Notes under the pieces: model-generated | Databases searched by the model: none | What the model saw: only the letters and a program-made list of their open reading frames with translations | What the model was told of the DNA's origin: nothing | Shown: positions 19,328 through 27,639 of the stretch, in pieces | Numbering within the stretch: the stretch's first letter is position 1 | Layout: every line of letters starts with the position of its first letter | Program-made: the position numbers and the translations under genes | Virus record (IMG/VR): IMGVR_UViG_3300050821_010639 | Coordinates: 1 to 64,000 of that record | DNA from: a virus | Direction: 5' to 3' (one strand) | Length of the DNA: 64,000 bases

Positions 19328-22300
19328 CGGGCTCCAGGACCTCCGGGGCGGGCTCTTCGGCATAGCCGTCGCCCGCCCAGTTCTCGTCAGGCGCGGTGTC
19401 CGGGCTGGTGCCGAAGGACTGGCCGTACTGATGCGTCTTGCCGAATCCGGGACTTTCCACAGGTTCCTCCACAAGGTGTGCGGCTACCTGTAATACGCCG
19501 GAGCCCGCGAGCGCCGCAATGACCTTCCCTTCGGCCTCGTCGCCACAGCGCGGGCAGAACCTCATCCCCCAGGGCGCGTCCAGCAGAGTGGAGGGGACCG
19601 GCAGGCCGCACCCCTCGCACGGCTGGCCGCCGCCGTGGAAGAACTCCAGCCGACGGGCGGTGTAGCGCGCGGCCTCGACCGGGCTGGCCTTGCCGGCGAG
19701 CGCGGCGTAGGCCTGGTAGGGACCGAGGCGGCCCTTGAGCAGCATGCGCAGCACGGTCCGCTGCCCCTCGCGGGCCAGCCAGAGGTCGCGGACGTGCTCG
19801 CGGGCGTCGCCCTCCTCGGCGGTCGCCCCGGCGTAGAAGCTCTCCGCGCGAATCAGCACCGGCACTGCCTCTGCCTCGTCCCACCACCGCAGCCGCCGGG
19901 CCAGGGCCGCGGGGTCGTCAGCTACCTCCAGCTCCCACAGGCCGGTCGGGCGCGCGGGGAACTTCCCCGCGGCCGGGAGCACAGCGAAGTTCCCGCCCCA
20001 GCGCAGGTACGGGTACAGGTGCACCGCCATCTTGATGAGGTAGTCGCCGATGTCGAGGCCGTCGGCGACGCGGGTCAGGCCGAACTCGGCGTAGTCCACC
20101 CCGGCGCTGCGCTCGCGGTAGCCGGTGCCCGAGGACGCCAGCCTCACCGACTCCACGGCCAGGTCGGGGAACGGCGGCCGGCCGGACCTGCTCATCCGCC
20201 CGGCGATGTCAGCCCGTGCCCGGTAGGCGGCCCGGCGGATGATGTACTCCAGCGACGTGCCGGAAACGAACCGGTACTCATCCGGGCGCTCCACCTTCAT
20301 CCGGACGCGCTGCGCGACGGTGGACTGGTCGAGCGGGCGCACCGGCTCAGCGACCAGGTCGCGGTCGACGGCCTGCACGTACCTGCGGCGCAACTCCAGG
20401 TCCTTCCGGTCGCACACCCCGCAAGCGGTCCCGCTGCACTGCTGGTCGCAGCGCGGCACCCACTCATTGCCGTGATATCCCTCGGGGATATCACTGTCGT
20501 AGCCCTCGGCGGTGGTCCCCTCCAGGAACTCCACCATGTCCCGGTACACCCGCCACAGCAGGGACCGCGGCACGCCGGTGTCGATCATCTCCCAGCCGAG
20601 CAGGTCCTCGTAGAACCGCTCGCCGAAGATGTCGTCCAGCCCGTTGCGGAACCCGTGAACTTTCATCGCCTCATCGAGCTTTTCCCGCATGTCCTTCGGG
20701 AAGCCGCCCCACGACGCGGTGCCGTAAGCCTCGATGACGTCCACGACGGCCTCGCCGACGTCCCGGCTCGCCCGCTGGCACGCTTGGAAGAACGCCAGCT
20801 TCGGCGGGGAGGCCTTGCTGCCGATCTTGATCCAGATCCGGTGATCGCGAAGTTCGCCGAGCGCCTGCTGCAGCATGTAGTCCGGCGGGGTGACCTCGAA
20901 CCACTGCAGCGGAGTCTGCGCCTCGATGAGCAGCGGGGTCCAGGAGAAGATGATCTGCACCCCGGCCGCGGCCTCGCCGAACCCGTTGCGGATGTCGGCC
21001 AGCCGGCGGCCCAGCTCCACGACCCTCATCACGTCGGCTTGCTCCTCACCGGGCCAGTTGGTGATGAAGTAGAGCTTGATCTTCCTGATGCCCGCGCGGA
21101 TCGCCCGGGTGACCGCCTCGGCCACGTCGTCGTCACTGGTGCCCTTGCCGGCCAGGTCGCGCATCCGCTGGCTGTTGCCCTCCAGGCCGAGAGTGAGCGA
21201 CGTCGTGCCGGAGACTTGCAGCAGCAGGGCGAAGCCGGGGTCGGCGAGGTAGTCATCGATCCGCATCGAAGAGGCGTCCACCCGGCCGGCGACGTTCTCC
21301 AGCAACCCGGCGATCAATGCCTTCTTTCGCGTGTGCATGGGCGGGTCCGGGGCGACCAGGCTGATGTCGGTCGAGCCCATATTGTCCCGCCACGCCTTGG
21401 CCCGCTCCACTGAGCGGCCTGTGCCCTCCTGCCGGTAAGGCTTGGTCACCCACGAGAGCCTGCAGAAGCTGCACCAGGCCGGGCAGCCGCGCGCTACCTC
21501 AACGTCCCCCGAGCCCATGCCGGGATCGGAGAACAGCACCGGCGCGCTGGTCATCAGGCTGGCCTTGTTCAGGTCAGCGACGCGCCGGGCCTTGAAGATC
21601 GGGCCGATGCCCTCAGCCAGACTCCGGTAACCGGACACCATCTTGGTCAGCTCGGGCAACCCGCGGTCCTCGTACTTGTAAGCGACCTCAGTGAAACGCG
21701 GGAAGTACAGGAAGGGAAACTCCCTGGCCAGCATCTGGTAACACCACAGCCGGTCATTCTGCCAGGACCGCGGGCCATTGCTCTTGAACTGCGCGATGCG
21801 CTCACAGACTGCGGAGATGCCGGGGTTGCCCTCCTCGTCCTCGGCCTCTCCCAGCCACACGGCATCGACCACCGGGGCCATGAACTCGGGCGCGCAGTAC
21901 GCCTGGCCGCCAACCAGCACCATCGGGTAGTCCTCGGCGCGCAGCGTCCGGTCGGCCCAGCGCAGCGGGATACCGCTCATGGAGAGGGTCTTGCAGAAGT
22001 TCATGAAAAGAACTGTGTACGAGATAGACGTGCCCACCACGTCGAAGTCGCTCAGCTGGTGCCTGCTCTCGATGCCGAACGCCGGCACCTGGCCGCGCTC
22101 CAGCAGGTCCATGTCACGCGGGGTGGCGGGCAGGTAAAAACGGTCAGCGAGCGTGTAAACCCCGGCCTTGTGCAGCGCGTCGTACACAGCGGGGATCGCC
22201 ATGTTGCCGGCCGCCTGACTGTAGGGCCAGCTCGCGACGAGCAGCCAGCGCACCTGGGCGGCACCCCACGGGCGGCGGGCGGCGTTGGGCTCGGTGCCCA

Positions 22301-22379
22301 AGAACTGCTGCGGTCCGTCAAAGCGGAACAGGTTTCCGTCTAGCCACCGGGCAATCGACTCAGGACTGCGGCCTGTCAT
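19311..22379 (-). CDS. B12-binding-type radical SAM protein
   Basis: 1022 aa. A Rossmann-like N-terminal part (about residues 40-200) resembles cobalamin-binding domains. GCPAWCSFCRLSW near residue 315 is the CxxxCxxC cluster that binds the 4Fe-4S/SAM centre. The segment IIFSWTPLLIEAQTPLQWFEV near 510 recalls the uncharacterised TIGR03960-type radical SAM family, which also has a late domain like the one here. CDQQCSGTACGVC near 650 and a CEGC...CPRC zinc ribbon near 945 add two metal sites. Start ATG at 22379 has GGAGGAGG upstream. Reaction unknown; RNA or cofactor modification is plausible given the tRNA load. Confidence 0.75.
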   Translation of the reverse strand: MTGRSPESIARWLDGNLFRFDGPQQFLGTEPNAARRPWGAAQVRWLLVASWPYSQAAGNMAIPAVYDALHKAGVYTLADRFYLPATPRDMDLLERGQVPAFGIESRHQLSDFDVVGTSISYTVLFMNFCKTLSMSGIPLRWADRTLRAEDYPMVLVGGQAYCAPEFMAPVVDAVWLGEAEDEEGNPGISAVCERIAQFKSNGPRSWQNDRLWCYQMLAREFPFLYFPRFTEVAYKYEDRGLPELTKMVSGYRSLAEGIGPIFKARRVADLNKASLMTSAPVLFSDPGMGSGDVEVARGCPAWCSFCRLSWVTKPYRQEGTGRSVERAKAWRDNMGSTDISLVAPDPPMHTRKKALIAGLLENVAGRVDASSMRIDDYLADPGFALLLQVSGTTSLTLGLEGNSQRMRDLAGKGTSDDDVAEAVTRAIRAGIRKIKLYFITNWPGEEQADVMRVVELGRRLADIRNGFGEAAAGVQIIFSWTPLLIEAQTPLQWFEVTPPDYMLQQALGELRDHRIWIKIGSKASPPKLAFFQACQRASRDVGEAVVDVIEAYGTASWGGFPKDMREKLDEAMKVHGFRNGLDDIFGERFYEDLLGWEMIDTGVPRSLLWRVYRDMVEFLEGTTAEGYDSDIPEGYHGNEWVPRCDQQCSGTACGVCDRKDLELRRRYVQAVDRDLVAEPVRPLDQSTVAQRVRMKVERPDEYRFVSGTSLEYIIRRAAYRARADIAGRMSRSGRPPFPDLAVESVRLASSGTGYRERSAGVDYAEFGLTRVADGLDIGDYLIKMAVHLYPYLRWGGNFAVLPAAGKFPARPTGLWELEVADDPAALARRLRWWDEAEAVPVLIRAESFYAGATAEEGDAREHVRDLWLAREGQRTVLRMLLKGRLGPYQAYAALAGKASPVEAARYTARRLEFFHGGGQPCEGCGLPVPSTLLDAPWGMRFCPRCGDEAEGKVIAALAGSGVLQVAAHLVEEPVESPGFGKTHQYGQSFGTSPDTAPDENWAGDGYAEEPAPEVLEPVEQPA

Positions 22380-22530
22380 CGGGCCTCCTCCGGAGGTGTA
22401 CCACCGGGCGCGTGCCCTCTTCGGCCTCACGCCGGACACGGCGGGCCAGCTCCTCGGGAACCGGGACCCTCGCCACCCTGCGGTACCGGGTAGCTGCCCG
22501 GTGCTCGCGGAACCTCCACCAGCGCCTCAT
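22360..22530 (-). CDS. 56-aa arginine-rich small protein
   Basis: MRRWWRFREHRAATRYRRV, then PVPEELARRVRREAEEG and VVHLRRRPDD. Strongly basic, so nucleic-acid binding is possible. Its ATG overlaps the stop of the Rad50 C-half gene (ATGA) and its end overlaps the radical SAM start, consistent with a real coupled gene. Confidence 0.55.
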   Translation of the reverse strand: MRRWWRFREHRAATRYRRVARVPVPEELARRVRREAEEGTRPVVHLRRRPDDRPQS

Positions 22531-23198
22531 TCGCTCTCCCCCTCAAACACCCTCGTCACCCCGTCCGGCCCGAGCGCGAAGCGGACCCGGGCGTCCGCGT
22601 ACGCGCTGTACGCCCGGTCGTGGGTAATCATAACGACCTGGACGCCAAGCTCATCGGCCACCTGGCGGACGAACTCGCCCAGCCGGTCGGTGTAGCTCTC
22701 GCTGACGAACCGGAAGGTCTCGTCCAGGAACAGGGCCTTCCGGGCGCCGGGCGTGAGCCGCACCATGACCAGCCGCAGGACGAAGGCGACCACCTGCACC
22801 ATGCCGCCGCCGCGGGCGTCAAGCACAGGAGTCTCCAGGACCTCGCCACCGTGCCCCGACCGGATGACCGGCTCCAGGGTCACCTGGCCGCCCACCTCAC
22901 CGGGCACCAGGCGGAAGGACAGCTCCTCCTCGAAGATGTCCCGCAGCGCCCGGGTGGTCAGGTCCTCGAACATCGCGCGGGCGCTCTCCTGCGCCTCCTC
23001 ACCGATCCTCGTGAGCAAGGCGGCGACCTGGGCGTACAGCGCGGACTGCTCCTCCGCGCGCGTGATGTCCGCCTCCGCCCGCTTGCCGGCCTTGACCACC
23101 TGCTGGGCACGCCCCGCCTGGCGGTCCAGGTCACGCCGTGTGGCCCGGACCGCCGTCGCGAGGGCTGCGAGATCGGTCAAGGGCGGACCCACTGCCAC
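22527..23198 (-). CDS. SbcC/Rad50 C-terminal half (ABC ATPase)
   Basis: About 220 aa. It has a coiled-coil start (LATAVRATRRDLDRQAGRAQQ), a degenerate ABC signature LDARGGGMVQVVAFVLRLVM, Walker B KALFLDETF with D-loop, and the switch histidine VVMITHDRAYS. There is no Walker A and no zinc hook: those are in the separate gene at 28681-29640. Together the two would form one Rad50-type ATPase head for the SbcD nuclease at 26644. Several starts are possible (GTG 23198 or 23192, TTG 23180 with TTGA overlap). Confidence 0.78.
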   Translation of the reverse strand: MAVGPPLTDLAALATAVRATRRDLDRQAGRAQQVVKAGKRAEADITRAEEQSALYAQVAALLTRIGEEAQESARAMFEDLTTRALRDIFEEELSFRLVPGEVGGQVTLEPVIRSGHGGEVLETPVLDARGGGMVQVVAFVLRLVMVRLTPGARKALFLDETFRFVSESYTDRLGEFVRQVADELGVQVVMITHDRAYSAYADARVRFALGPDGVTRVFEGESE

Positions 23199-23332
23199 CG
23201 GGACATGTCCGTCCCCGGGTACTCGAACAGCCAGTCGGCAAAGTCAGACGGCGTGTCGAACGTGATCTTCCGCCCGCCGTCGGTGATGGCCGCCTTGTCG
23301 CCGGTGACGAAGTTCTCGGTCGTCCTGGCCAT
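23177..23332 (-). CDS. 51-aa small protein between MazG and Rad50 C-half
   Basis: MARTTENFVTGDKAAITDGGR, then FDTPSDFADWLFEYPGTDMSRWQWVRP. Starts with ATG sharing one base with the MazG stop and ends overlapping the next gene. The aromatic end looks like a folded mini-domain; function unknown. Confidence 0.6.
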   Translation of the reverse strand: MARTTENFVTGDKAAITDGGRKITFDTPSDFADWLFEYPGTDMSRWQWVRP

Positions 23333-23868
23333 CAGGCCCGCCGCCCCCCGTGCCGGTAGTCGCGAGTGCGGTTATACGCCATTTTTCTCTCGTACTCGGC
23401 CATGAGGTCGATGCCGTAGAGCTTGCAGAGCTGCCGCAAGAACGACAGAATCCCGGCGAACGCTGAGCTAGGACTCTCGTAGGATGCCTCCTGCGCCATT
23501 GTCACGCGGGCGATGAGGCCGTGCAGGGTGTTGATGTTCACCAGGAACTCGTCGTCAAGGACGAAGATCTCCTCGTCTGGCTCCAGGCACTCTTCCAGGT
23601 CCCACCCGAACAGATCCGCATCATCCAGCAAGCGGATCAGGACGTCCGCGAACTCGCTGCCGACGCCCTGCGGCTTAGGATTCAGCCCGACGCCGAGACG
23701 CTCGGTTACGTCTTCCAGGCCCCAGTCACGCCACGCGTGCCCGGCCTCGGCGGCCTCCTCGTGCAGCAGCGCCATCGCCTGCCCGAGCGGGCACGGGCTC
23801 TCCCGCCACCCCTTCTCCTCGCAGTAAGCCGTCACCTCGGCCTGCATTTCCTTCAGTGTCTTGGGCAT
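23332..23868 (-). CDS. MazG-like NTP pyrophosphohydrolase (copy 2)
   Basis: 178 aa. ALLHEEAAEAGHAWRDW and EFADVLIRLLDDADLFGWDLEE match the EExxE and ExxD helices of phage MazG-type enzymes. A second helical half follows (LFLVNINTLHG to LCKLYGIDLMAEYERKMAYN). Start ATG at 23868 has GAGAGG six bases upstream. It lies between the beta clamp and Rad50 genes, in keeping with nucleotide-pool control during replication. Confidence 0.72.
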   Translation of the reverse strand: MPKTLKEMQAEVTAYCEEKGWRESPCPLGQAMALLHEEAAEAGHAWRDWGLEDVTERLGVGLNPKPQGVGSEFADVLIRLLDDADLFGWDLEECLEPDEEIFVLDDEFLVNINTLHGLIARVTMAQEASYESPSSAFAGILSFLRQLCKLYGIDLMAEYERKMAYNRTRDYRHGGRRA

Positions 23869-23882
23869 CTCGTGCCTCTCTG

Positions 23883-25055
23883 CTAGTAGCCGACCGAGTT
23901 GGGCGGCATCTGCGGGCAGGTACCGGTGACCTGCTTGTCCTTGTCGTGCAGCAGCAGCGGCGCCCGGACTTTCCCGCGGTCCTTGCCCACCTTGAACTCG
24001 CACGTCGGCGAGGGGTGGGCGGCCAGCATGGCGGACAGGAACACCGCGTTCACCACCAGGAGGTGCTGGCCATGACCCCAGGAGGCCGGGATGACCTCCT
24101 CGGCGCTGTTGCCGTCCTTGTCGCGGCCGGTAACCGTCAGCCGGGCGCGCTTCCCGTTGTCACTGTCAGCGATGAGCGCGACCGCTGACGTGCTCGCCTC
24201 GGTGTTGATCTTCACCCGGCGCAGCGCGGCGGTCAGCTCGCCCTTGTCGACGCCCAGAGTCATGTCGTTGCCCTTGGCCGGATCGAGGAACAGCTTCTCG
24301 ACGTCGGGGAAGGGCGCGGCCATCCGCAGCGCGGCCAGGGTGACCGGGCCGACGCGGAACACCGAGTAAGGGCCGGCCTCGGCCACCTCGGCGTCCTCCA
24401 CCGGGTTCTTGGCGAGCAGCTTGAGCAAGTCGTCCAGCGCGGCCCCGGGGATGAGCATGTCACGCGGGAAGCCGGGCACCGGCGCGCAGGCGAACTGGGC
24501 GGCGTCGGCCGCCCAGGCGAGCATCCGCCCGGTAGCGTCGCCGCTGATGCGGACCTGGGTGAAAGCCGGGCGGCCTGCTTCCCTGCCCACCGCGTGCCGC
24601 ACCGTGTCCAGCGCGGCCCGCAGCGCCTCGCGGCCGACCGGAGCGAACCCGGCAGCCGACAGGTCGGGCATTCCCGTGTACCCGTCGGGGTTCGGCAGGC
24701 GCAGCTGCCAGGTCGCCGAGCCGGCGGTCACCAGGGCGGCCCCGCCCTTGACCGTCACCGTAACATCCCCCTCGGGAGCTTCGGCGAGGATCGACTTCAG
24801 CTTCTTGGCGGGCAGGTAGGCCTGGCCGCCGGACTGAGTGAGCACGGCGGGGATCTCGGCGGAAACCGCGGTCTGCTGGTCGGTGGCCGCCACCCGCAGG
24901 CTCTCCGGGCTCACCGTGACCTGGAAGCAGCCGTTGACCGGCAAGGTGGCGCTTGACGGCACGGCGGGCAGCGCCCAGTCAACCAGCTGGGCGAGCACCG
25001 CCCGGCGGACCGTGAACTCCAGGGAGCCGTAGTCGGCCCCGGCCTCGTTGCTCAT
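23883..25055 (-). CDS. dnaN: DNA polymerase III beta sliding clamp
   Basis: 390 aa, close to the bacterial clamp length. It has three repeated clamp-type domains: LEFTVRRAVLAQLVDWALPAVP starts domain 1, VGREALRAALDTVRHAVGRE is the domain 2 start, and MTLGVDKGELTAALRRVKI opens domain 3, which ends near LAAHPSPTCEFKVGKD. Family knowledge: it tethers the polymerase to DNA after loading by DnaX/delta/delta-prime. The polymerase here is family A, so contact is probably through that enzyme's unusual tail (inference). ATGA overlap with the upstream gene. Confidence 0.8.
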   Translation of the reverse strand: MSNEAGADYGSLEFTVRRAVLAQLVDWALPAVPSSATLPVNGCFQVTVSPESLRVAATDQQTAVSAEIPAVLTQSGGQAYLPAKKLKSILAEAPEGDVTVTVKGGAALVTAGSATWQLRLPNPDGYTGMPDLSAAGFAPVGREALRAALDTVRHAVGREAGRPAFTQVRISGDATGRMLAWAADAAQFACAPVPGFPRDMLIPGAALDDLLKLLAKNPVEDAEVAEAGPYSVFRVGPVTLAALRMAAPFPDVEKLFLDPAKGNDMTLGVDKGELTAALRRVKINTEASTSAVALIADSDNGKRARLTVTGRDKDGNSAEEVIPASWGHGQHLLVVNAVFLSAMLAAHPSPTCEFKVGKDRGKVRAPLLLHDKDKQVTGTCPQMPPNSVGY

Positions 25056-25303
25056 GCCGTTCCTCCCGCGAGTTCGAGCTGCCGCTGTACCTCGGCCGCC
25101 TCGGCTTCTAGCTGCCGGTCCAGCTCAGCCAGCTTCTCCCTGGCCTGCCCGGCAGTGGTGACGCCGAACTCGGCCTCCAGGTCCTCGCGGACCGCAGCGG
25201 CGCGGGCGCCCGCCTGCTGCGCCTGCGCGTCGGCGCTGGCGTGCCGGCGCTGGGCGCTGGTGATGTCCTTCTGCAGTGCCGCTACCGTTTCTTCGATGGC
25301 CAT
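25052..25303 (-). CDS. 83-aa coiled-coil protein
   Basis: Almost entirely a charged, alanine-rich coiled coil: MAIEETVAALQKDITSAQRR to LEAEAAEVQRQLELAGGTA. Starts after TAG-TAAGG of the nuclease gene stop and overlaps dnaN by ATGA. Could be a structural or adaptor helix; no family assigned. Confidence 0.6.
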   Translation of the reverse strand: MAIEETVAALQKDITSAQRRHASADAQAQQAGARAAAVREDLEAEFGVTTAGQAREKLAELDRQLEAEAAEVQRQLELAGGTA

Positions 25304-25310
25304 GCCCTTA

Positions 25311-26135
25311 CTACGCCGCCGTGAGCGACAGGCGGCCGGGCCTGCCGCCGAGGCTGAACTTGGGGCAGGCGTGCTTGACAGGGCAGTACGCGCAGCCCGC
25401 GTTATCAGCTTTTGGGGCGAGGCGGCCCGCCCAGATGTCCTGGGCGGTCTTGGTGATCCGGCCCGCCATCTGGGCCACCGCGTCACGGTTCACCGTGACC
25501 GGGAGGACCCGCGTGTCGCACATGGGCTGGATGAGCCCGCTCATCGCCGGGAACTGCCCTTTCAGCACCTTGACCGCGATGGCGTAGAACGCCAGCTGGC
25601 CGAGCACCTTGCGGTAGTAGTTATTGTCGCGGGTGGCCTTCAGGTCCCAGACCGCGATGCGGCCCTCGCAGTCCCGCACCATGAGGTCCATCTCCCCGAT
25701 GAGGAGGACCTCGCGCATTGACCCGTCCAGGTACGGCACCATGATGGGCACCGAGAACCGCACCGCGGGCTGCCACTCGAACGGGATGGCGTACCTGAGC
25801 AGGATGGGCTCCAGCCGGCCGACCAGTTCCCGGCAGAAGTCAAGCGTCTCGCCCTTGTCGGTCAGCGACTTCCACCGGACGATGCCGTCGCCGGTGTCCT
25901 TCGCAATCTGCGCCGACTCCTCGAAGATCGCGTCCACCTGGGCAGCCATCCACCCCGGCTCGGGCTCCTCCTGGCTCAGCCAGCGGCGCATCGCGAGGTC
26001 GACCACGTTGCCGTGGAAGAAGTTCCGCACGTCCTGGACCGGGGACTTGTGCCTGCGCAGCAGGTCACCCTTGGCCGGGCACTCGTCGTGGTTTCGAATC
26101 CGGCTCCAGGAGATCCGCAGCGCCTGGTCGCTCAC
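25311..26135 (-). CDS. Cas4/RecB-like PD-(D/E)XK nuclease with Fe-S cysteines
   Basis: 274 aa. GEMDLMVRDCEGRIAVWDLKAT near residue 145 gives the D...D-x-K catalytic set, and YRKVLGQLAFYAIAV is the QxxxY motif. One cysteine near the start (NHDECPAKGD) plus CAYCPVKHACP near 255 make the four-cysteine Fe-S site of Cas4/AddB-type exonucleases. It stands in the recombination block with SbcD, RecA and RuvC-like proteins, so end resection for phage recombination is the likely job rather than CRISPR adaptation; no CRISPR array is present. Confidence 0.8.
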   Translation of the reverse strand: MSDQALRISWSRIRNHDECPAKGDLLRRHKSPVQDVRNFFHGNVVDLAMRRWLSQEEPEPGWMAAQVDAIFEESAQIAKDTGDGIVRWKSLTDKGETLDFCRELVGRLEPILLRYAIPFEWQPAVRFSVPIMVPYLDGSMREVLLIGEMDLMVRDCEGRIAVWDLKATRDNNYYRKVLGQLAFYAIAVKVLKGQFPAMSGLIQPMCDTRVLPVTVNRDAVAQMAGRITKTAQDIWAGRLAPKADNAGCAYCPVKHACPKFSLGGRPGRLSLTAA

Positions 26136-26647
26136 AGGCCGCCGCCCATGCCGTCGTGCCGGCCGCGCCGGAACTTCTCCTCGTCCTCGGGATAGCGGGG
26201 GTTGACCACGATGACCGGCGTGCCGGTCTCCTTCTCGATGTCGGCCGCGACCTCCGGGTGATCCTCGTATCCGAACAGCACGTCGATGCCGAGGGCCTGC
26301 AGCTCACGGATGTACCCGATCTTGATCTCGGCGTTGTTCCGCCTGTCGCCCGGCGGGCGCTGCCGCAGGCTGTCGTACGGTACCCGGTGCCGGTCCAGCC
26401 ACTGCAGGGAGACCTGCCGGGAGGATTCCGCGCTACCGGAGAAGACGTGCACCTGATGATGCAGGTAGTGCACCCGCGCGGCGGCCACGGGGCCGGCAAT
26501 GGGCGTGTCGCCGGTCCGCGCGGCGCAGTAGGCGTCCCAGGTCGAATCCGGGTCGGCCATCGGGCTCAGGTGCCACCTGTGCCGGGTGTGCGCCAGAGTC
26601 GAGTCAAAGTCGAACCAGACCGCGGTCCTCAGCTCCAAGCGGTTCAA
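26132..26647 (-). CDS. HAD-family phosphatase (polynucleotide 3'-phosphatase-like)
   Basis: 171 aa. VWFDFDSTLAHTRHRW near residue 10 is the DxDxT HAD motif I; VHVFSGSAESSRQVSLQWL is motif II with S; GYEDHPEVAADI and VIVVNP fit motifs III-IV. The arrangement resembles the phosphatase half of T4-type polynucleotide kinase, which repairs RNA or DNA ends, but there is no kinase domain. Start TTG at 26647 overlaps the sbcD stop (TTGA). Could also act on nucleotides. Confidence 0.65.
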   Translation of the reverse strand: MNRLELRTAVWFDFDSTLAHTRHRWHLSPMADPDSTWDAYCAARTGDTPIAGPVAAARVHYLHHQVHVFSGSAESSRQVSLQWLDRHRVPYDSLRQRPPGDRRNNAEIKIGYIRELQALGIDVLFGYEDHPEVAADIEKETGTPVIVVNPRYPEDEEKFRRGRHDGMGGGL

Positions 26648-27624
26648 CGCGTTCCTCCCTGCTGGGCCATCAGAAGCTCCTCGGCCTTGTCTGCGACCTC
26701 GCGGTCGGCCACCGTCTCGCGGATGTGGCTGACCACCGACTCCACGGACAGCAGCCCCAGCACCGCAGCCTCCACCCCGGCCCGGAATCCGTTCAGGCGG
26801 AGTTTCCTGGTGGCCTCCTGCGCATGCTCCTGCAGCCGGAACACCTCCGACGCGGGCTTCGCCTTCAGCGGCACGAACTCGAATCCGCCGACAGCGCTGT
26901 CCCACAGCGCGCACCCGACCTGGCGCTTACGGTTGTACTCGTCCAGGCTGCCCCGGCTCAGTGCCCCGAAGTTGCAGAACGTCACGCCCGTGCCGGTGCC
27001 GTAGCGCCAGACCCCGTGCGGCTCGTGAATGTGACCGTAGACAATGCTCCCGCACACGTCCATCGAGCCCGACCACCACTCCGCCGGGGCGTACTCGGCC
27101 CCGGCGTAGCCCGGCTCAGACCCCGGCGGGTAGATCGGGGCGTGCGTGACGATGAGCCCGCCATGCTGGGCGTACTCATCCTCGCGGTACCCGCGCAGGG
27201 CCTCCCGAACGCCTTCCGCGCTCCACGACTGCTGCCACGGGACGCCGTACAGGTGCGGGAACTCAGCGCTCCGGCCCTCCAGGCGACGCGCGCCGGCCAG
27301 GTAGAGCACGCCGAGCGGCTGAGTGGCCTCGATCGTGTCAAGCCGGTCATACTGGATGTCGTGGTTGCCCGGCACAATGAACAGCGGGCACGGGTGGGCG
27401 CTGATGACCTCGATGAGGTCCTGGACCACGCCGTGGTCGGTTCTCGCCGGGGCCTTGTGGTGGAAGACGTCACCAGCCCACACCACGGCGCGGACATCGC
27501 GGTCGCAGGCTACGTCGACCGTCTGGTGCAGCAAGTCCAGCAGGTCGGGCCAGTAGGTCTCGGTACAGCTGCTCGGCGGTCGCCTGGTGGCGTGGATGTC
27601 GTTGACGATCAGGTACTTGGCCAC
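26644..27624 (-). CDS. sbcD: SbcD/Mre11-like nuclease
   Basis: 326 aa. Metallophosphoesterase motifs in order: YLIVNDIHA (DxH), VVWAGDVFHH (GDxxH), FIVPGNHD (GNHD), LIVTHAPI and VYGHIHEPH. Family knowledge: with SbcC/Rad50 it forms the T4 gp47/gp46-type complex that processes DNA ends. The partner ATPase is split into two genes that flank this one at 22527 and 28681. Start GTG at 27624 with AAGGGG upstream. The C-terminal helices (about 240-320) would contact the Rad50 coiled coil. Confidence 0.85.
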   Translation of the reverse strand: MAKYLIVNDIHATRRPPSSCTETYWPDLLDLLHQTVDVACDRDVRAVVWAGDVFHHKAPARTDHGVVQDLIEVISAHPCPLFIVPGNHDIQYDRLDTIEATQPLGVLYLAGARRLEGRSAEFPHLYGVPWQQSWSAEGVREALRGYREDEYAQHGGLIVTHAPIYPPGSEPGYAGAEYAPAEWWSGSMDVCGSIVYGHIHEPHGVWRYGTGTGVTFCNFGALSRGSLDEYNRKRQVGCALWDSAVGGFEFVPLKAKPASEVFRLQEHAQEATRKLRLNGFRAGVEAAVLGLLSVESVVSHIRETVADREVADKAEELLMAQQGGTR

Positions 27625-27639
27625 ACCCCTTACTACGGC

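Noticed and set aside
25311-26135. CRISPR adaptation module suggested by the Cas4-like nuclease.
   Set aside because: No cas1, cas2 or repeat-spacer array is present; the recombination neighbours explain it better.
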